A DNA stretch of 64,000 nucleotides from assembly GCF_001816145.1 (NCBI RefSeq), contig NZ_MDZB01000142.1, positions 1 through 64,000 of the forward strand, written 5' to 3'. This DNA is from Hymenobacter lapidarius. Lineage in GTDB: Bacteria > Bacteroidota > Bacteroidia > Cytophagales > Hymenobacteraceae. The notes under the pieces were generated by a model. The model made no database searches and was not told the DNA's origin. It was given only the letters and a program-made list of their open reading frames with translations. Position 1 is the stretch's first letter; every line of letters begins with the position of its first letter. This document shows, in pieces, positions 47,141 to 55,084 of this stretch. The position numbers and the translations under genes were made by a program.

Positions 47141-49549
47141 ATGAATCGAACTATCAAGAAAGTTGCCGTGCTGGGTTCCGGCGTCATGGGCTCGCGCATT
47201 GCCTGCCACTTCGCCAACATTGGCGTGCAAGTGCTGCTGCTCGATATTGCGCCCAAAGAGCTGCTGCCCGCCGAGGAGAAAAAAGGCCTGAAACTGGACG
47301 CGCCGGCGGTGAAGAACCGCTTGGTAAACGCGGCGTTGCAGGCCGCCATTGTTTCCAATCCCTCGCCCCTCTACCGCAAGGCCGATGCCAGCCGCATCAA
47401 AACCGGCAACTTCGACGACAACCTGAAGGAGATTGGCGGCTGCGACTGGACCATTGAGGTAGTGGTGGAGCGGCTGGATATTAAACTGAGCCTGTTTGAG
47501 CGGGTGGAAAAATTCCGCAAGCCCGGCACCCTCATCACCAGCAACACCAGCGGCATCCCGATTCACTTGATGACGGAGGGCCGCTCCGACGATTTCAAGA
47601 AGCACTTTTGTGGCACGCACTTCTTCAACCCGCCGCGCTACCTGAAACTGCTCGAAATCATCCCGACGCCGGATACTGACCAATCGGTGGTTGATTTCCT
47701 GATGCACTATGGCGACTTGTTCCTGGGCAAAACCACGGTGCTGGCCAAAGACACCCCGGCGTTTATCGCCAACCGGGTGGGCGTGTTCGCCATCATGGAC
47801 GTGCTGCGCATCATGCAGGAGCTGGGCCTGACGGTGGAGGAAGTGGATAAGCTCACCGGCCCCGTTATTGGCCACGCCAAGTCGGCTACATTCCGCACCT
47901 CGGACGTGGTGGGGCTCGATACGCTGATGAACGTGGCCAATGGCCTGGCCCAGGGCTTGCCCGACGACGAAGCCAAGGACGTGTTTCAGCTGCCCGAATT
48001 CCTCAAGAAAATGGGCGAGAACAAGTGGCTGGGCGATAAAACGGGTCAGGGCTTCTACAAGAAGGTGAAGGGCGAAGGCGGCAAGTCGGAAATCCAGGCG
48101 CTGGACCTGGGCACGCTGGAATACAAGCCGAGCGCCAAGGTGAAATTCGCCACGCTGGAGCTCACCAAAACCATGGATGCCCTGGCGCCGCGCTTCGCGA
48201 TGCTGGTAACGGGCAAGGATAAGGCCGGTGAATTCTACCGCAAGAGCTTCGGCAGCCTGTTTGCCTACGTGTCCAACCGCGTGCCCGAAATCACCGACGC
48301 GCTGTATAAGATTGACGATGCCCTGCGCGCCGGTTTCGGCTGGGAAATGGGTCCGTTTGAAACCTGGGATGCCCTGGGCGTGCAAAAAGGCGTGGAGCTT
48401 ATGACGGCCGAAGGCAAGCAGCCTGCCGCCTGGGTAACCGAAATGCTGACTGCCGGGCACACCACGTTTTACAAAGTGAACGCGGCCGGCAGCAAAGAGT
48501 ACTACGACGCCGAAACCAAGAGCTATCAGCCCGTGCGCGGCGTGGAGAATTTCATCATTCTCGACAACCTGCGCGGCACCGGCAAAGTGCTGTGGAAAAA
48601 CGCGGGCGCTTCCGTTATCGACCTCGGCGACGGCATCCTGAACGTGGAATTCCACTCCAAGATGAACTCGCTGGGCCAGGACGTCATCGAAGGCTTGCTG
48701 AAGGGCGTGGACATGGCCGAAGCCGGCTACCGCGGCCTGGTGATTGGCAACGACGGCGCCCAGTTCTCGGCCGGTGCCAACCTGGGCCTGGTGTACATGC
48801 AGGCGCTTGAGCAGGAGTTTGATGAGCTGAACATGATGATTGCGCAGTTCCAGAACGCCATGATGCGTATGCGCTACAGCAGCATTCCGGTGGTGGGCGC
48901 GCCGCACGGGTTGGCGCTGGGCGGCGGCTGCGAAATCAACCTGCACTGCGACCGCGTGGTGGCGGCCGCTGAAACCTACATGGGCCTCGTGGAATTTGGC
49001 GTAGGCCTGATTCCGGCCGGCGGCGGCACCAAGGAAATGACCTTGCGCACGGCGGCTAAGTACGAAGAAGGCGAGCCGGAGTTCAATATGCTGCGCAACA
49101 CCTACATGACCATCAGCACGGCCAAGGTTTCAACCTCCGCCGCGGAGGCGTTTGACCTAGGCTTCATGCGCCGGGGCGACGAGATTGTGGTGAACAGCAA
49201 CTGCGTGATTGCTGCTGCCAAGGCCGCCGCCCTCGATTTGGCCGATGCCGGCTACACCCAACCCGTGCCAAAGACCAACATCAAGGTGCACGGCAAAGGC
49301 GCGCTGGCCATGTTCAAAACCGGCGTGTACGCCATGCAGCAGGGCAACTACATTTCCACGCACGACCAACTCATCGCCGACAAGCTGGCTTACGTGATGT
49401 GCGGCGGCGACCTGAGCGCCCCCACAGAAGTGAGCGAGCAATACCTGCTGGATTTGGAGCGCGAAGCCTTCCTCAGCCTCTGCGGCGAGCGGAAGACACT
49501 GGAGCGAATTCAGAGCATTTTGACGACAGGTAAGCCACTACGTAACTAA
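47141..49549 (+). CDS. fadN: 3-hydroxyacyl-CoA dehydrogenase/enoyl-CoA hydratase (FadN-like)
   Basis: 802 residues from ATG 47141 (frame open from 47045). The dehydrogenase comes first: KKVAVLGSGVMGSRIACHFA (GxGxxG near 10), SNTSGIPIHLM, HFFNPPRYLKLLEIIP. The enoyl-CoA hydratase domain is C-terminal (about 500-720), with GAQFSAGANLGLV and LALGGGCEINLHCD. This order is that of FadN, the reverse of E. coli FadB. It carries out hydration and NAD-dependent oxidation of beta-oxidation intermediates. Confidence 0.9.
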   Translation: MNRTIKKVAVLGSGVMGSRIACHFANIGVQVLLLDIAPKELLPAEEKKGLKLDAPAVKNRLVNAALQAAIVSNPSPLYRKADASRIKTGNFDDNLKEIGGCDWTIEVVVERLDIKLSLFERVEKFRKPGTLITSNTSGIPIHLMTEGRSDDFKKHFCGTHFFNPPRYLKLLEIIPTPDTDQSVVDFLMHYGDLFLGKTTVLAKDTPAFIANRVGVFAIMDVLRIMQELGLTVEEVDKLTGPVIGHAKSATFRTSDVVGLDTLMNVANGLAQGLPDDEAKDVFQLPEFLKKMGENKWLGDKTGQGFYKKVKGEGGKSEIQALDLGTLEYKPSAKVKFATLELTKTMDALAPRFAMLVTGKDKAGEFYRKSFGSLFAYVSNRVPEITDALYKIDDALRAGFGWEMGPFETWDALGVQKGVELMTAEGKQPAAWVTEMLTAGHTTFYKVNAAGSKEYYDAETKSYQPVRGVENFIILDNLRGTGKVLWKNAGASVIDLGDGILNVEFHSKMNSLGQDVIEGLLKGVDMAEAGYRGLVIGNDGAQFSAGANLGLVYMQALEQEFDELNMMIAQFQNAMMRMRYSSIPVVGAPHGLALGGGCEINLHCDRVVAAAETYMGLVEFGVGLIPAGGGTKEMTLRTAAKYEEGEPEFNMLRNTYMTISTAKVSTSAAEAFDLGFMRRGDEIVVNSNCVIAAAKAAALDLADAGYTQPVPKTNIKVHGKGALAMFKTGVYAMQQGNYISTHDQLIADKLAYVMCGGDLSAPTEVSEQYLLDLEREAFLSLCGERKTLERIQSILTTGKPLRN

Positions 49550-49558
49550 AAAATATTT

Positions 49559-49617
49559 CGCACAGAGGTCACAGCGTTTCACAGAGAAAACTCCTTTAAC
49601 GCTGTGAACTCTGTGCG
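49559..49617. repeat. Inverted repeat between fadN-like and thiolase genes
   Basis: CGCACAGAGGTCACAGCGTT (49559-49578) pairs with 49598-49617 with one mismatch; the loop is 19 bases. It ends 16 bases before the thiolase ATG. There is no T run, so it may be an RNA stem or an operator rather than a terminator. Confidence 0.8.
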
Positions 49618-49633
49618 AGAAATCCCCTAACTC

Positions 49634-50821
49634 ATGTCGAACAACACTGCATATATCGTAGCCGGCTACCGCACGGCGGTGGGCAAAGCCACCCGCGGTG
49701 GTTTCCGTTTCACCCGACCCGACGACCTCGCGGCCACCGTTATCAAGCATCTGGTAGCGCAGGTTCCGGCCCTGGACCCCACGCGCATCGACGACGTAAT
49801 CGTCGGCAATGCCGTGCCCGAAGCTGAGCAAGGCCTGCAAATGGGCCGCCTGATTTCGCTGCTGGCGCTGCCCATCAACGTGCCCGGCCTCATCGTGAAC
49901 CGCTACTGCGGCTCCGGCGTGGAAACCATTGCCATGGCCGTGGGCAAAATCTCGGCCGGCATGGCCGATTGTATCGTCGCCGGTGGTACCGAGAGCATGA
50001 GCATGGTGCCCACTGTGGGCTGGAAAACCGTGCCTAACTACAACCTGGCCGTGAAGCACCCCGACTACTACATGGGCATGGGCCTCACCGCCGAGGCCGT
50101 GGCCAACGACTACAAAATCAGCCGCCAGGACCAGGACGAATTCTCTTACAACTCGCACCAAAAGGCCATCAAGGCCATTGAGGGCGGCAAGTTTAAGAAG
50201 CAGATTGTGCCCGTGACCGTGGAGGAAACCTACGTGGACCAGGCCACCGGCAAGAAGAAAACCCGCTCTTTCGTGGTAGATACCGACGAAGGCCCCCGCG
50301 CCGATACTTCCGTAGAAGCCCTCGCCCGGCTGCGTCCCGTGTTCGCGGCCAACGGTTCCGTGACTGCCGGCAACTCTTCCCAAACCTCCGACGGCGCCGC
50401 ATTCGTGCTCGTCATGTCGGAGCGCATGGTGAAGGAGCTGAACCTGGAGCCCATTGCCCGCATGGTGAACTACGCCTCCGAAGGCGTAGACCCGCGCATC
50501 ATGGGCATGGGCCCCATCAAAGCCGTGCCGAAAGTGCTGAAGCAAGCCGGCATGAAGCTCGAAGACATCGACCTATTTGAACTGAACGAGGCCTTCGCTT
50601 CGCAGTCGCTGGCCGTAATGCGCGACTTGAACATGGACCCCGAAAAAACCAACGTGAACGGCGGTGCCATTGCCCTCGGCCACCCGCTGGGCTGCTCCGG
50701 TGCCAAACTCAGCATCCAGCTGTTTGACGAGCTGCGCGAGCGCGGCAAGAAGTACGGCATGGTCACGGCCTGCGTAGGCGGTGGCCAGGGCGTCGCCGGC
50801 ATCTACGAGCTGCTGAAGTAA
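49634..50821 (+). CDS. fadA: Acetyl-CoA C-acyltransferase (thiolase)
   Basis: 395 residues. The nucleophilic Cys lies in [14 protein letters not shown] (near 91); the second half has [25 protein letters not shown] with the His, and the final Cys in TACVGGGQG. It cleaves 3-ketoacyl-CoA to acetyl-CoA. Downstream of the fadN-like gene, probably on one transcript with it and marR. Confidence 0.93.
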   Translation: MSNNTAYIVAGYRTAVGKATRGGFRFTRPDDLAATVIKHLVAQVPALDPTRIDDVIVGNAVPEAEQGLQMGRLISLLALPINVPGLIVNRYCGSGVETIAMAVGKISAGMADCIVAGGTESMSMVPTVGWKTVPNYNLAVKHPDYYMGMGLTAEAVANDYKISRQDQDEFSYNSHQKAIKAIEGGKFKKQIVPVTVEETYVDQATGKKKTRSFVVDTDEGPRADTSVEALARLRPVFAANGSVTAGNSSQTSDGAAFVLVMSERMVKELNLEPIARMVNYASEGVDPRIMGMGPIKAVPKVLKQAGMKLEDIDLFELNEAFASQSLAVMRDLNMDPEKTNVNGGAIALGHPLGCSGAKLSIQLFDELRERGKKYGMVTACVGGGQGVAGIYELLK

Positions 50822-50830
50822 TCGGCGTTA

Positions 50831-50857
50831 TCATGCTGAGCATAGCGAAGCATCCTT
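50831..50857. repeat. Degenerate half copy of the CTGAGC repeat
   Basis: TCATGCTGAGCATAGCGAAG (50831-50850) then CATCCTT resembles the arm at 39175-39205; no opposite arm was found. Confidence 0.45.
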
Positions 50858-50921
50858 TCATTGCTGTGCTAATCGCATGGGCAGGCTAGGTTGATTGGCT
50901 GGGCTGAGTACTACAGAAAAG

Positions 50922-50949
50922 AAAACCCCGCTCATGTGGGGTTTTATTT
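50922..50949 (+). terminator. Terminator after fadA
   Basis: AAAACCCC (50922-50929) pairs with GGGGTTTT (50938-50945), then ATTTC. It is a short stem. Confidence 0.6.
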
Positions 50950-50957
50950 CGACAAAG

Positions 50958-50992
50958 TAGTAGGCACGCCTAACATATTTTTTGTATCTTGC
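50958..50992 (+). promoter_or_regulatory. Operator plus promoter of the acyl-CoA dehydrogenase gene (copy 2)
   Basis: TAGTAGGCACGCCTAACA (50958-50975) is followed, 27 bases from its start, by TATCTTGC (50985-50992). The aligned stretch from operator to -7 box is similar to that of marR, suggesting one shared promoter-operator design. Confidence 0.65.
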
Positions 50993-51024
50993 AACACAAA
51001 TCGCCGGCCGACTGTTTTCCTAAA

Positions 51025-51042
51025 TAGTAGGCGTGCCTAACA
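51025..51042 (+). promoter_or_regulatory. Operator copy 3
   Basis: TAGTAGGCGTGCCTAACA, differing from copy 2 only in the two central bases, 67 bases downstream of it and 32 bases before the start codon. Bound protein could block elongation or loop with copy 2. Confidence 0.65.
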
Positions 51043-51073
51043 CTTTTCAACCTCAAACCCCATCCCCACCGTC

Positions 51074-52864
51074 ATGGAAGTATCGCAAAAACCGACCCTC
51101 AAAGGCGGTGAGTTCATCATCAAGCCGACCGACGCGCAGGACGTGTTCACGCCCGCCGACTTTACCGAAGAGCAGAACTACATGCACCAGACATGCCTCG
51201 ACTTCGTGGCTTCCGACGTGCATCCGCTGCTGGAGCGCCTCGACAACCACGAGGAAGGCCTCATGCGCGGCCTGATGGAGAAGGCGGGTCAGCTGGGCCT
51301 GTTCGGCGTGAGTGTGCCGGAGCAGTTTGGCGGCCTGGACATGGACTTTCCTACGGCGCTGCGCGTGACCGAAGGCGTGGGCGGTGGCCACTCGTTTCCG
51401 GTGGCATTTGCGGCGCACACGGGCATTGCCCTGCTGCCCATTCTGTACTTCGGCAACGATGAGCAGAAGGCGAAGTACCTGCCCGGCCTCACCGATGGTA
51501 CCCTGATGGGTGCCTACTGCCTCACCGAGCCCGGCTCCGGTTCCGACGCCCTGGGCGCCAAAACCAAGGCTGTGCTGAACGCCGAAGGCACGCACTACGC
51601 GCTGAACGGCCAGAAAATGTGGATTACGAACGCCGGCTTCGCCGATGTGTTCATCGTGTTTGCTCAGATTGACGGCGACAAGTTCACCGGCTTTATCGTG
51701 GACCGGGATACGCCCGGCCTGACGCTCGGCAACGAGGAGCACAAGATGGGCATCAAAGGCAGCAGCACCCGTCAGGTGTTCCTGGCCGATGCGCTGGTGC
51801 CGAAAGAAAATGTGCTGGGCGAAATTGGCAAAGGCCACCTCATCGCCTTCAACGTGCTCAACATTGGCCGCATTAAGCTGGCCGCCGCTTGCCTGGGCGC
51901 TACCAAAATGGCTGCCAACCTGAGCGTAAAATACGCCAACGAGCGGGTGCAGTTCAAGCTGCCCATTTCGAAGTTTGGTGCCATCCGCTACAAGCTGGCG
52001 CAGCAGGCCGTGCGGATTTATGCCGTGGAATCGGCGATTTACCGCGCTGGTTCCGACATCTACCGCATGGAGCAGCAGCTCATGTCCGAAGGCAAAGGCT
52101 CCAACGAAGCGCTGCTGGGCGCGGCCCGCGAGTTTGCCGTGGAGTGCGCCATGCTGAAAGTGGAAGGCTCAGAAGTGCTCGACTATGTGGTGGACGAAGG
52201 TGTGCAGATTTATGGCGGTTACGGCTTCTCGGCCGACTACCCCATGGACCGCGCGTACCGGGATTCGCGCATCAACCGCATTTTTGAAGGCACCAACGAA
52301 ATCAACCGCCTCCTGGCCGTTGACATGATTCTAAAGAAGGGCCTGAAGGGCGAAATCGACCTGATGGGCCCCGCCCAGGCCGTGCAGCAGGAGCTATTGA
52401 GCATCCCGAGCATGAGCCAGGACGAGGAAACCGGCCTGTTCAGCAAGGAGTTCAAGACCATTGCCAACCTGAAAAAGGCCATCCTGATGGTGGCCGGCTC
52501 TGCTGTGCAGAAGTTCACCGCCACCCTGGCCAAGGAGCAGGAGCTGCTGATGAACATCGCCGACATGTCTATCAAGGTGTACATTGCCGAAAGCACGCTG
52601 TTGCGCGTGGAGAAAGAGGCTGCTGCCAAAGGCGAAGAGGCTTTGGCCGCCGAAGCCGACATCGCCCGCATCTACCTGACCGATGCCGTGGACATTGTGG
52701 AGAAGGCCGCCAAAGACGCCATCGGCAGCATGGCTGAGGGCGACGAGCAGCGTCTGTTGCTCATGGGCCTGAAGCGCTTCACTAAAACCGAGCTGCTGAA
52801 CGTGAAGGAAGCCCGCCGCCGCGTGGCGGCTAAGCTGATTGAAGCCAATGAATATATCTTCTAG
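51074..52864 (+). CDS. fadE: Acyl-CoA dehydrogenase (VLCAD-like)
   Basis: 596 residues; the approximately 380-residue dehydrogenase core carries an extra C-terminal helical domain of about 170 residues, as in VLCAD/ACAD9-type enzymes. Seen: AYCLTEPGSGSDALG and KMWITNAGFADVF (FAD site), and EGVQIYGGYGFSADYPMDRAYRD (in part) with the catalytic Glu region. It performs the first, FAD-linked step of beta-oxidation. It has two copies of the operator upstream. Confidence 0.93.
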   Translation: MEVSQKPTLKGGEFIIKPTDAQDVFTPADFTEEQNYMHQTCLDFVASDVHPLLERLDNHEEGLMRGLMEKAGQLGLFGVSVPEQFGGLDMDFPTALRVTEGVGGGHSFPVAFAAHTGIALLPILYFGNDEQKAKYLPGLTDGTLMGAYCLTEPGSGSDALGAKTKAVLNAEGTHYALNGQKMWITNAGFADVFIVFAQIDGDKFTGFIVDRDTPGLTLGNEEHKMGIKGSSTRQVFLADALVPKENVLGEIGKGHLIAFNVLNIGRIKLAAACLGATKMAANLSVKYANERVQFKLPISKFGAIRYKLAQQAVRIYAVESAIYRAGSDIYRMEQQLMSEGKGSNEALLGAAREFAVECAMLKVEGSEVLDYVVDEGVQIYGGYGFSADYPMDRAYRDSRINRIFEGTNEINRLLAVDMILKKGLKGEIDLMGPAQAVQQELLSIPSMSQDEETGLFSKEFKTIANLKKAILMVAGSAVQKFTATLAKEQELLMNIADMSIKVYIAESTLLRVEKEAAAKGEEALAAEADIARIYLTDAVDIVEKAAKDAIGSMAEGDEQRLLLMGLKRFTKTELLNVKEARRRVAAKLIEANEYIF

Positions 52865-52882
52865 CCTTCTATCTGCAAAAAC

Positions 52883-52917
52883 AAAAAAGCCGCTCCTTAT
52901 TCAGGAGCGGCTTTTTT
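52883..52917. terminator. Bidirectional terminator
   Basis: AAAAAAGCCGCTCCT (52883-52897) is complementary to AGGAGCGGCTTTTTT (52903-52917). It ends the acyl-CoA dehydrogenase gene and the convergent gene ending at 52970. Confidence 0.9.
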
Positions 52918-52969
52918 GTTGGTAGGGGTGAGTCCCAACCGAGGGCTGATGCCGCGTTATCCGCAAGGG

Positions 52970-54418
52970 TTATTTGACCACAATCTTCTCCAATTGCAGC
53001 GCGGCCGATTTCTTGCTGGGCCGGCTGACGCCGATGATGGTTTTTTCGCCCAGCCACGTCGTGAAGTCTTTCACATAGGCCAGCTGCTGGTCGTCGGCCA
53101 CGTTCAGCTTTAGGCGTTCGGCCGGGCTCACCACGCCGGTCTGGGCATTGATGCGGCGCAGGTAGAGGTCGGACTTTTTGTTGAGGGTTTCCAGCGTGAT
53201 TACCTGAACGATGTTGCCAAACACGGCGGCCCGAAACCCGATGCCGGTGTAGGCGTCCACCGCCGGTGCCTTTTGGTCTTTGGCTATGATGCTGTTCCAG
53301 GTGGGTTGGCCGTACTCATTGTAGCCAAACACGTGCAGCTCCCGCGCGTGCACCGGAGATTCGCCGCCGCCTTCTTCAAAATGTTTTTCCGCGATTACCA
53401 CCAGCTGCTTTTCCGGAGTCAGCAATAGGTCGCCCAGGTAGATGTCGTCCAGGCGCTTCACGTCGAGGCCGGTGGCTTTGGCTGCCTCGGCCAGATAGGC
53501 GGGGGTGAAGCGGAACTCCGGCGAGAACTTCATGTCGCCGGACCCACTGAAGTCGTACTTCACCACTTTCAGGCTGTAGTACTCGCCGGTTTGGTAGTCG
53601 GCGCAGAGGGCAGCGGCGTAGAGGCTGCCATCGTTGAGCACGGTAAACTTCGTGTCCCGGATGGTTACGGCCCTGCCCCCGAAGGTGCCGCCCACGGGCA
53701 CGCCCAATACCTTGATTTCGGTGGAGGGGCCCGCTGGGTAGCGGCGCACCGTTAGCTTCTTCATCCGGTCGCTGACCATGGTCACGTACTGCGTTCCGTC
53801 ATTGGCCACGTGCACGGCGGGCGAGAAAAAGTCGCCCTGGTCGCGGAAATCGTACGCCTTTTCCTGCAGCTGCGCCAGGTTCTGGTCGAATAGCGTGGCC
53901 GCAATGCTCTTTACCTGCTGCTCCCGCGTGAAGTAGCGAAACGCCAGCAGCCGGGTGCCGTCGGGGGAAATGGACACGCCCGGGCGGCGGTCGCGGGCGG
54001 GGGCAGCCATCACCAGTTTGATGGGTTCCTTCTGGCCATTTTGAAGGTTGACCGGTACCACGCTTAGGTTCTGGCTGCTTTCGTCTTTGTGGTGCAGCAC
54101 CACCCAAGCCTGCTGCGGCCCGCGCCCAAAAGCTTCAAGGCTTTCGCCGGGCCCCACGGGAATGGAGGTGCTCCATTGCTTTTTGAGGTCAGTATCATAG
54201 CGTTCTACCGCGTAGCCGCCCGCACTTTGGTGGGCCAGAATGACAAAGCCCGAACCATCGGCCAGGGCCAGGGTCTTGCGCGGTACCCGCATGTCGTAAC
54301 GGTCGGGTCCCTGCTCGGGGAGGTAGTTGAAAGGGGCCGACTTTACCTTCTGTGCCATGGCAGGGGCCGCGCTGCCGGCCAGGGTCAGCAATCCAAACAG
54401 CAAGGCTTGGCGTATCAT
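52970..54418 (-). CDS. Secreted protein, possible beta-propeller
   Basis: 482 residues from ATG 54418. A signal peptide (about 1-23, ending AAPAMAQ) is followed by repeated beta-type segments with FVILAHQSAGGYAVERYD, SISPDGTRLLAFRYF and VYGNIVQVITL-like patterns, which resemble propeller blades. No named family; probably periplasmic or on the surface. Confidence 0.65.
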   Translation of the reverse strand: MIRQALLFGLLTLAGSAAPAMAQKVKSAPFNYLPEQGPDRYDMRVPRKTLALADGSGFVILAHQSAGGYAVERYDTDLKKQWSTSIPVGPGESLEAFGRGPQQAWVVLHHKDESSQNLSVVPVNLQNGQKEPIKLVMAAPARDRRPGVSISPDGTRLLAFRYFTREQQVKSIAATLFDQNLAQLQEKAYDFRDQGDFFSPAVHVANDGTQYVTMVSDRMKKLTVRRYPAGPSTEIKVLGVPVGGTFGGRAVTIRDTKFTVLNDGSLYAAALCADYQTGEYYSLKVVKYDFSGSGDMKFSPEFRFTPAYLAEAAKATGLDVKRLDDIYLGDLLLTPEKQLVVIAEKHFEEGGGESPVHARELHVFGYNEYGQPTWNSIIAKDQKAPAVDAYTGIGFRAAVFGNIVQVITLETLNKKSDLYLRRINAQTGVVSPAERLKLNVADDQQLAYVKDFTTWLGEKTIIGVSRPSKKSAALQLEKIVVK

Positions 54419-54780
54419 AAGATTAGGGCGTAGTTGAGACATATACAAAAAATAGGAAGCGGCTTAATGGTCCAAAAGTACCAACTGGGACGCCGTGAGC
54501 GCCACCAGCAAGAGCCGGCAAGCTAAATTGTGTGAGGCAGGCAATAAAATCGTAGCATAAGCATAACACTCCGCGCGACACTTCCGTACAGGGGAACCGT
54601 TAGAGCTTCATACACAGATAAGGATGCTATGCCAGAGGACTTAAGCTCAATACTTTTCACCTACAGTATTCGACGCTTTATCAAATAGATTCAACGAGTT
54701 TTTGACCCTTTTTAACGCCTCTCTTCACCAGCCCGCTCTCGCCTCACCTACCTTTGTATTACCCCTACATTATATAAACT
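54419..54780. other. 362-base AT-rich intergenic stretch
   Basis: No gene is supported here. The only signal is TACCTTTG (54749-54756) just before the next gene. It is visibly lower in GC than the surroundings. Confidence 0.4.
54749..54756 (+). promoter_or_regulatory. Candidate -7 box
   Basis: TACCTTTG, 25 bases before the ATG at 54781. No TTTG was found at the -33 spacing. Confidence 0.5.
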
Positions 54781-55008
54781 ATGAAATCTCTACTCAAATT
54801 TACCCTTTTAGCTGCCTTAATTATCAGTGGCAAACTCACGAAACAGACGTCTACTGCATCCGCTGCCCAGACTATTGAAACCAAAACAACTCCAAATACT
54901 TTGATGGTATTTGTGAACCAAACCACGGCGCTCGAGCCAACCAAAACCAACGACGAAAAGAGCACCAAGCAGCAGAGCAACGCCGGGCTGTTGGCTGATA
55001 TGTTTTAA
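54781..55008 (+). CDS. Small exported protein, unknown
   Basis: 75 residues. The N-terminus resembles a signal peptide (MKSLLKFTLLAALIISGK), then Thr/Ser/Lys-rich sequence (KQTSTASAAQTIETKTTP). It has a -7 box upstream and a terminator downstream, which support it as a real gene. Low-GC codons unlike its neighbours. No family was recognised. Confidence 0.55.
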   Translation: MKSLLKFTLLAALIISGKLTKQTSTASAAQTIETKTTPNTLMVFVNQTTALEPTKTNDEKSTKQQSNAGLLADMF

Positions 55009-55033
55009 GAATACCAGATTAGGTTGACCCGTA

Positions 55034-55059
55034 ACAGCCTGCTTGCAGGCTGTTTTTTT
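55034..55059 (+). terminator. Terminator
   Basis: CAGCCTGC (55035-55042) pairs with GCAGGCTG (55045-55052), then TTTTTTT. Confidence 0.85.
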
Positions 55060-55084
55060 GCCCTTTCCGCTCGGCCCTGCTTGT

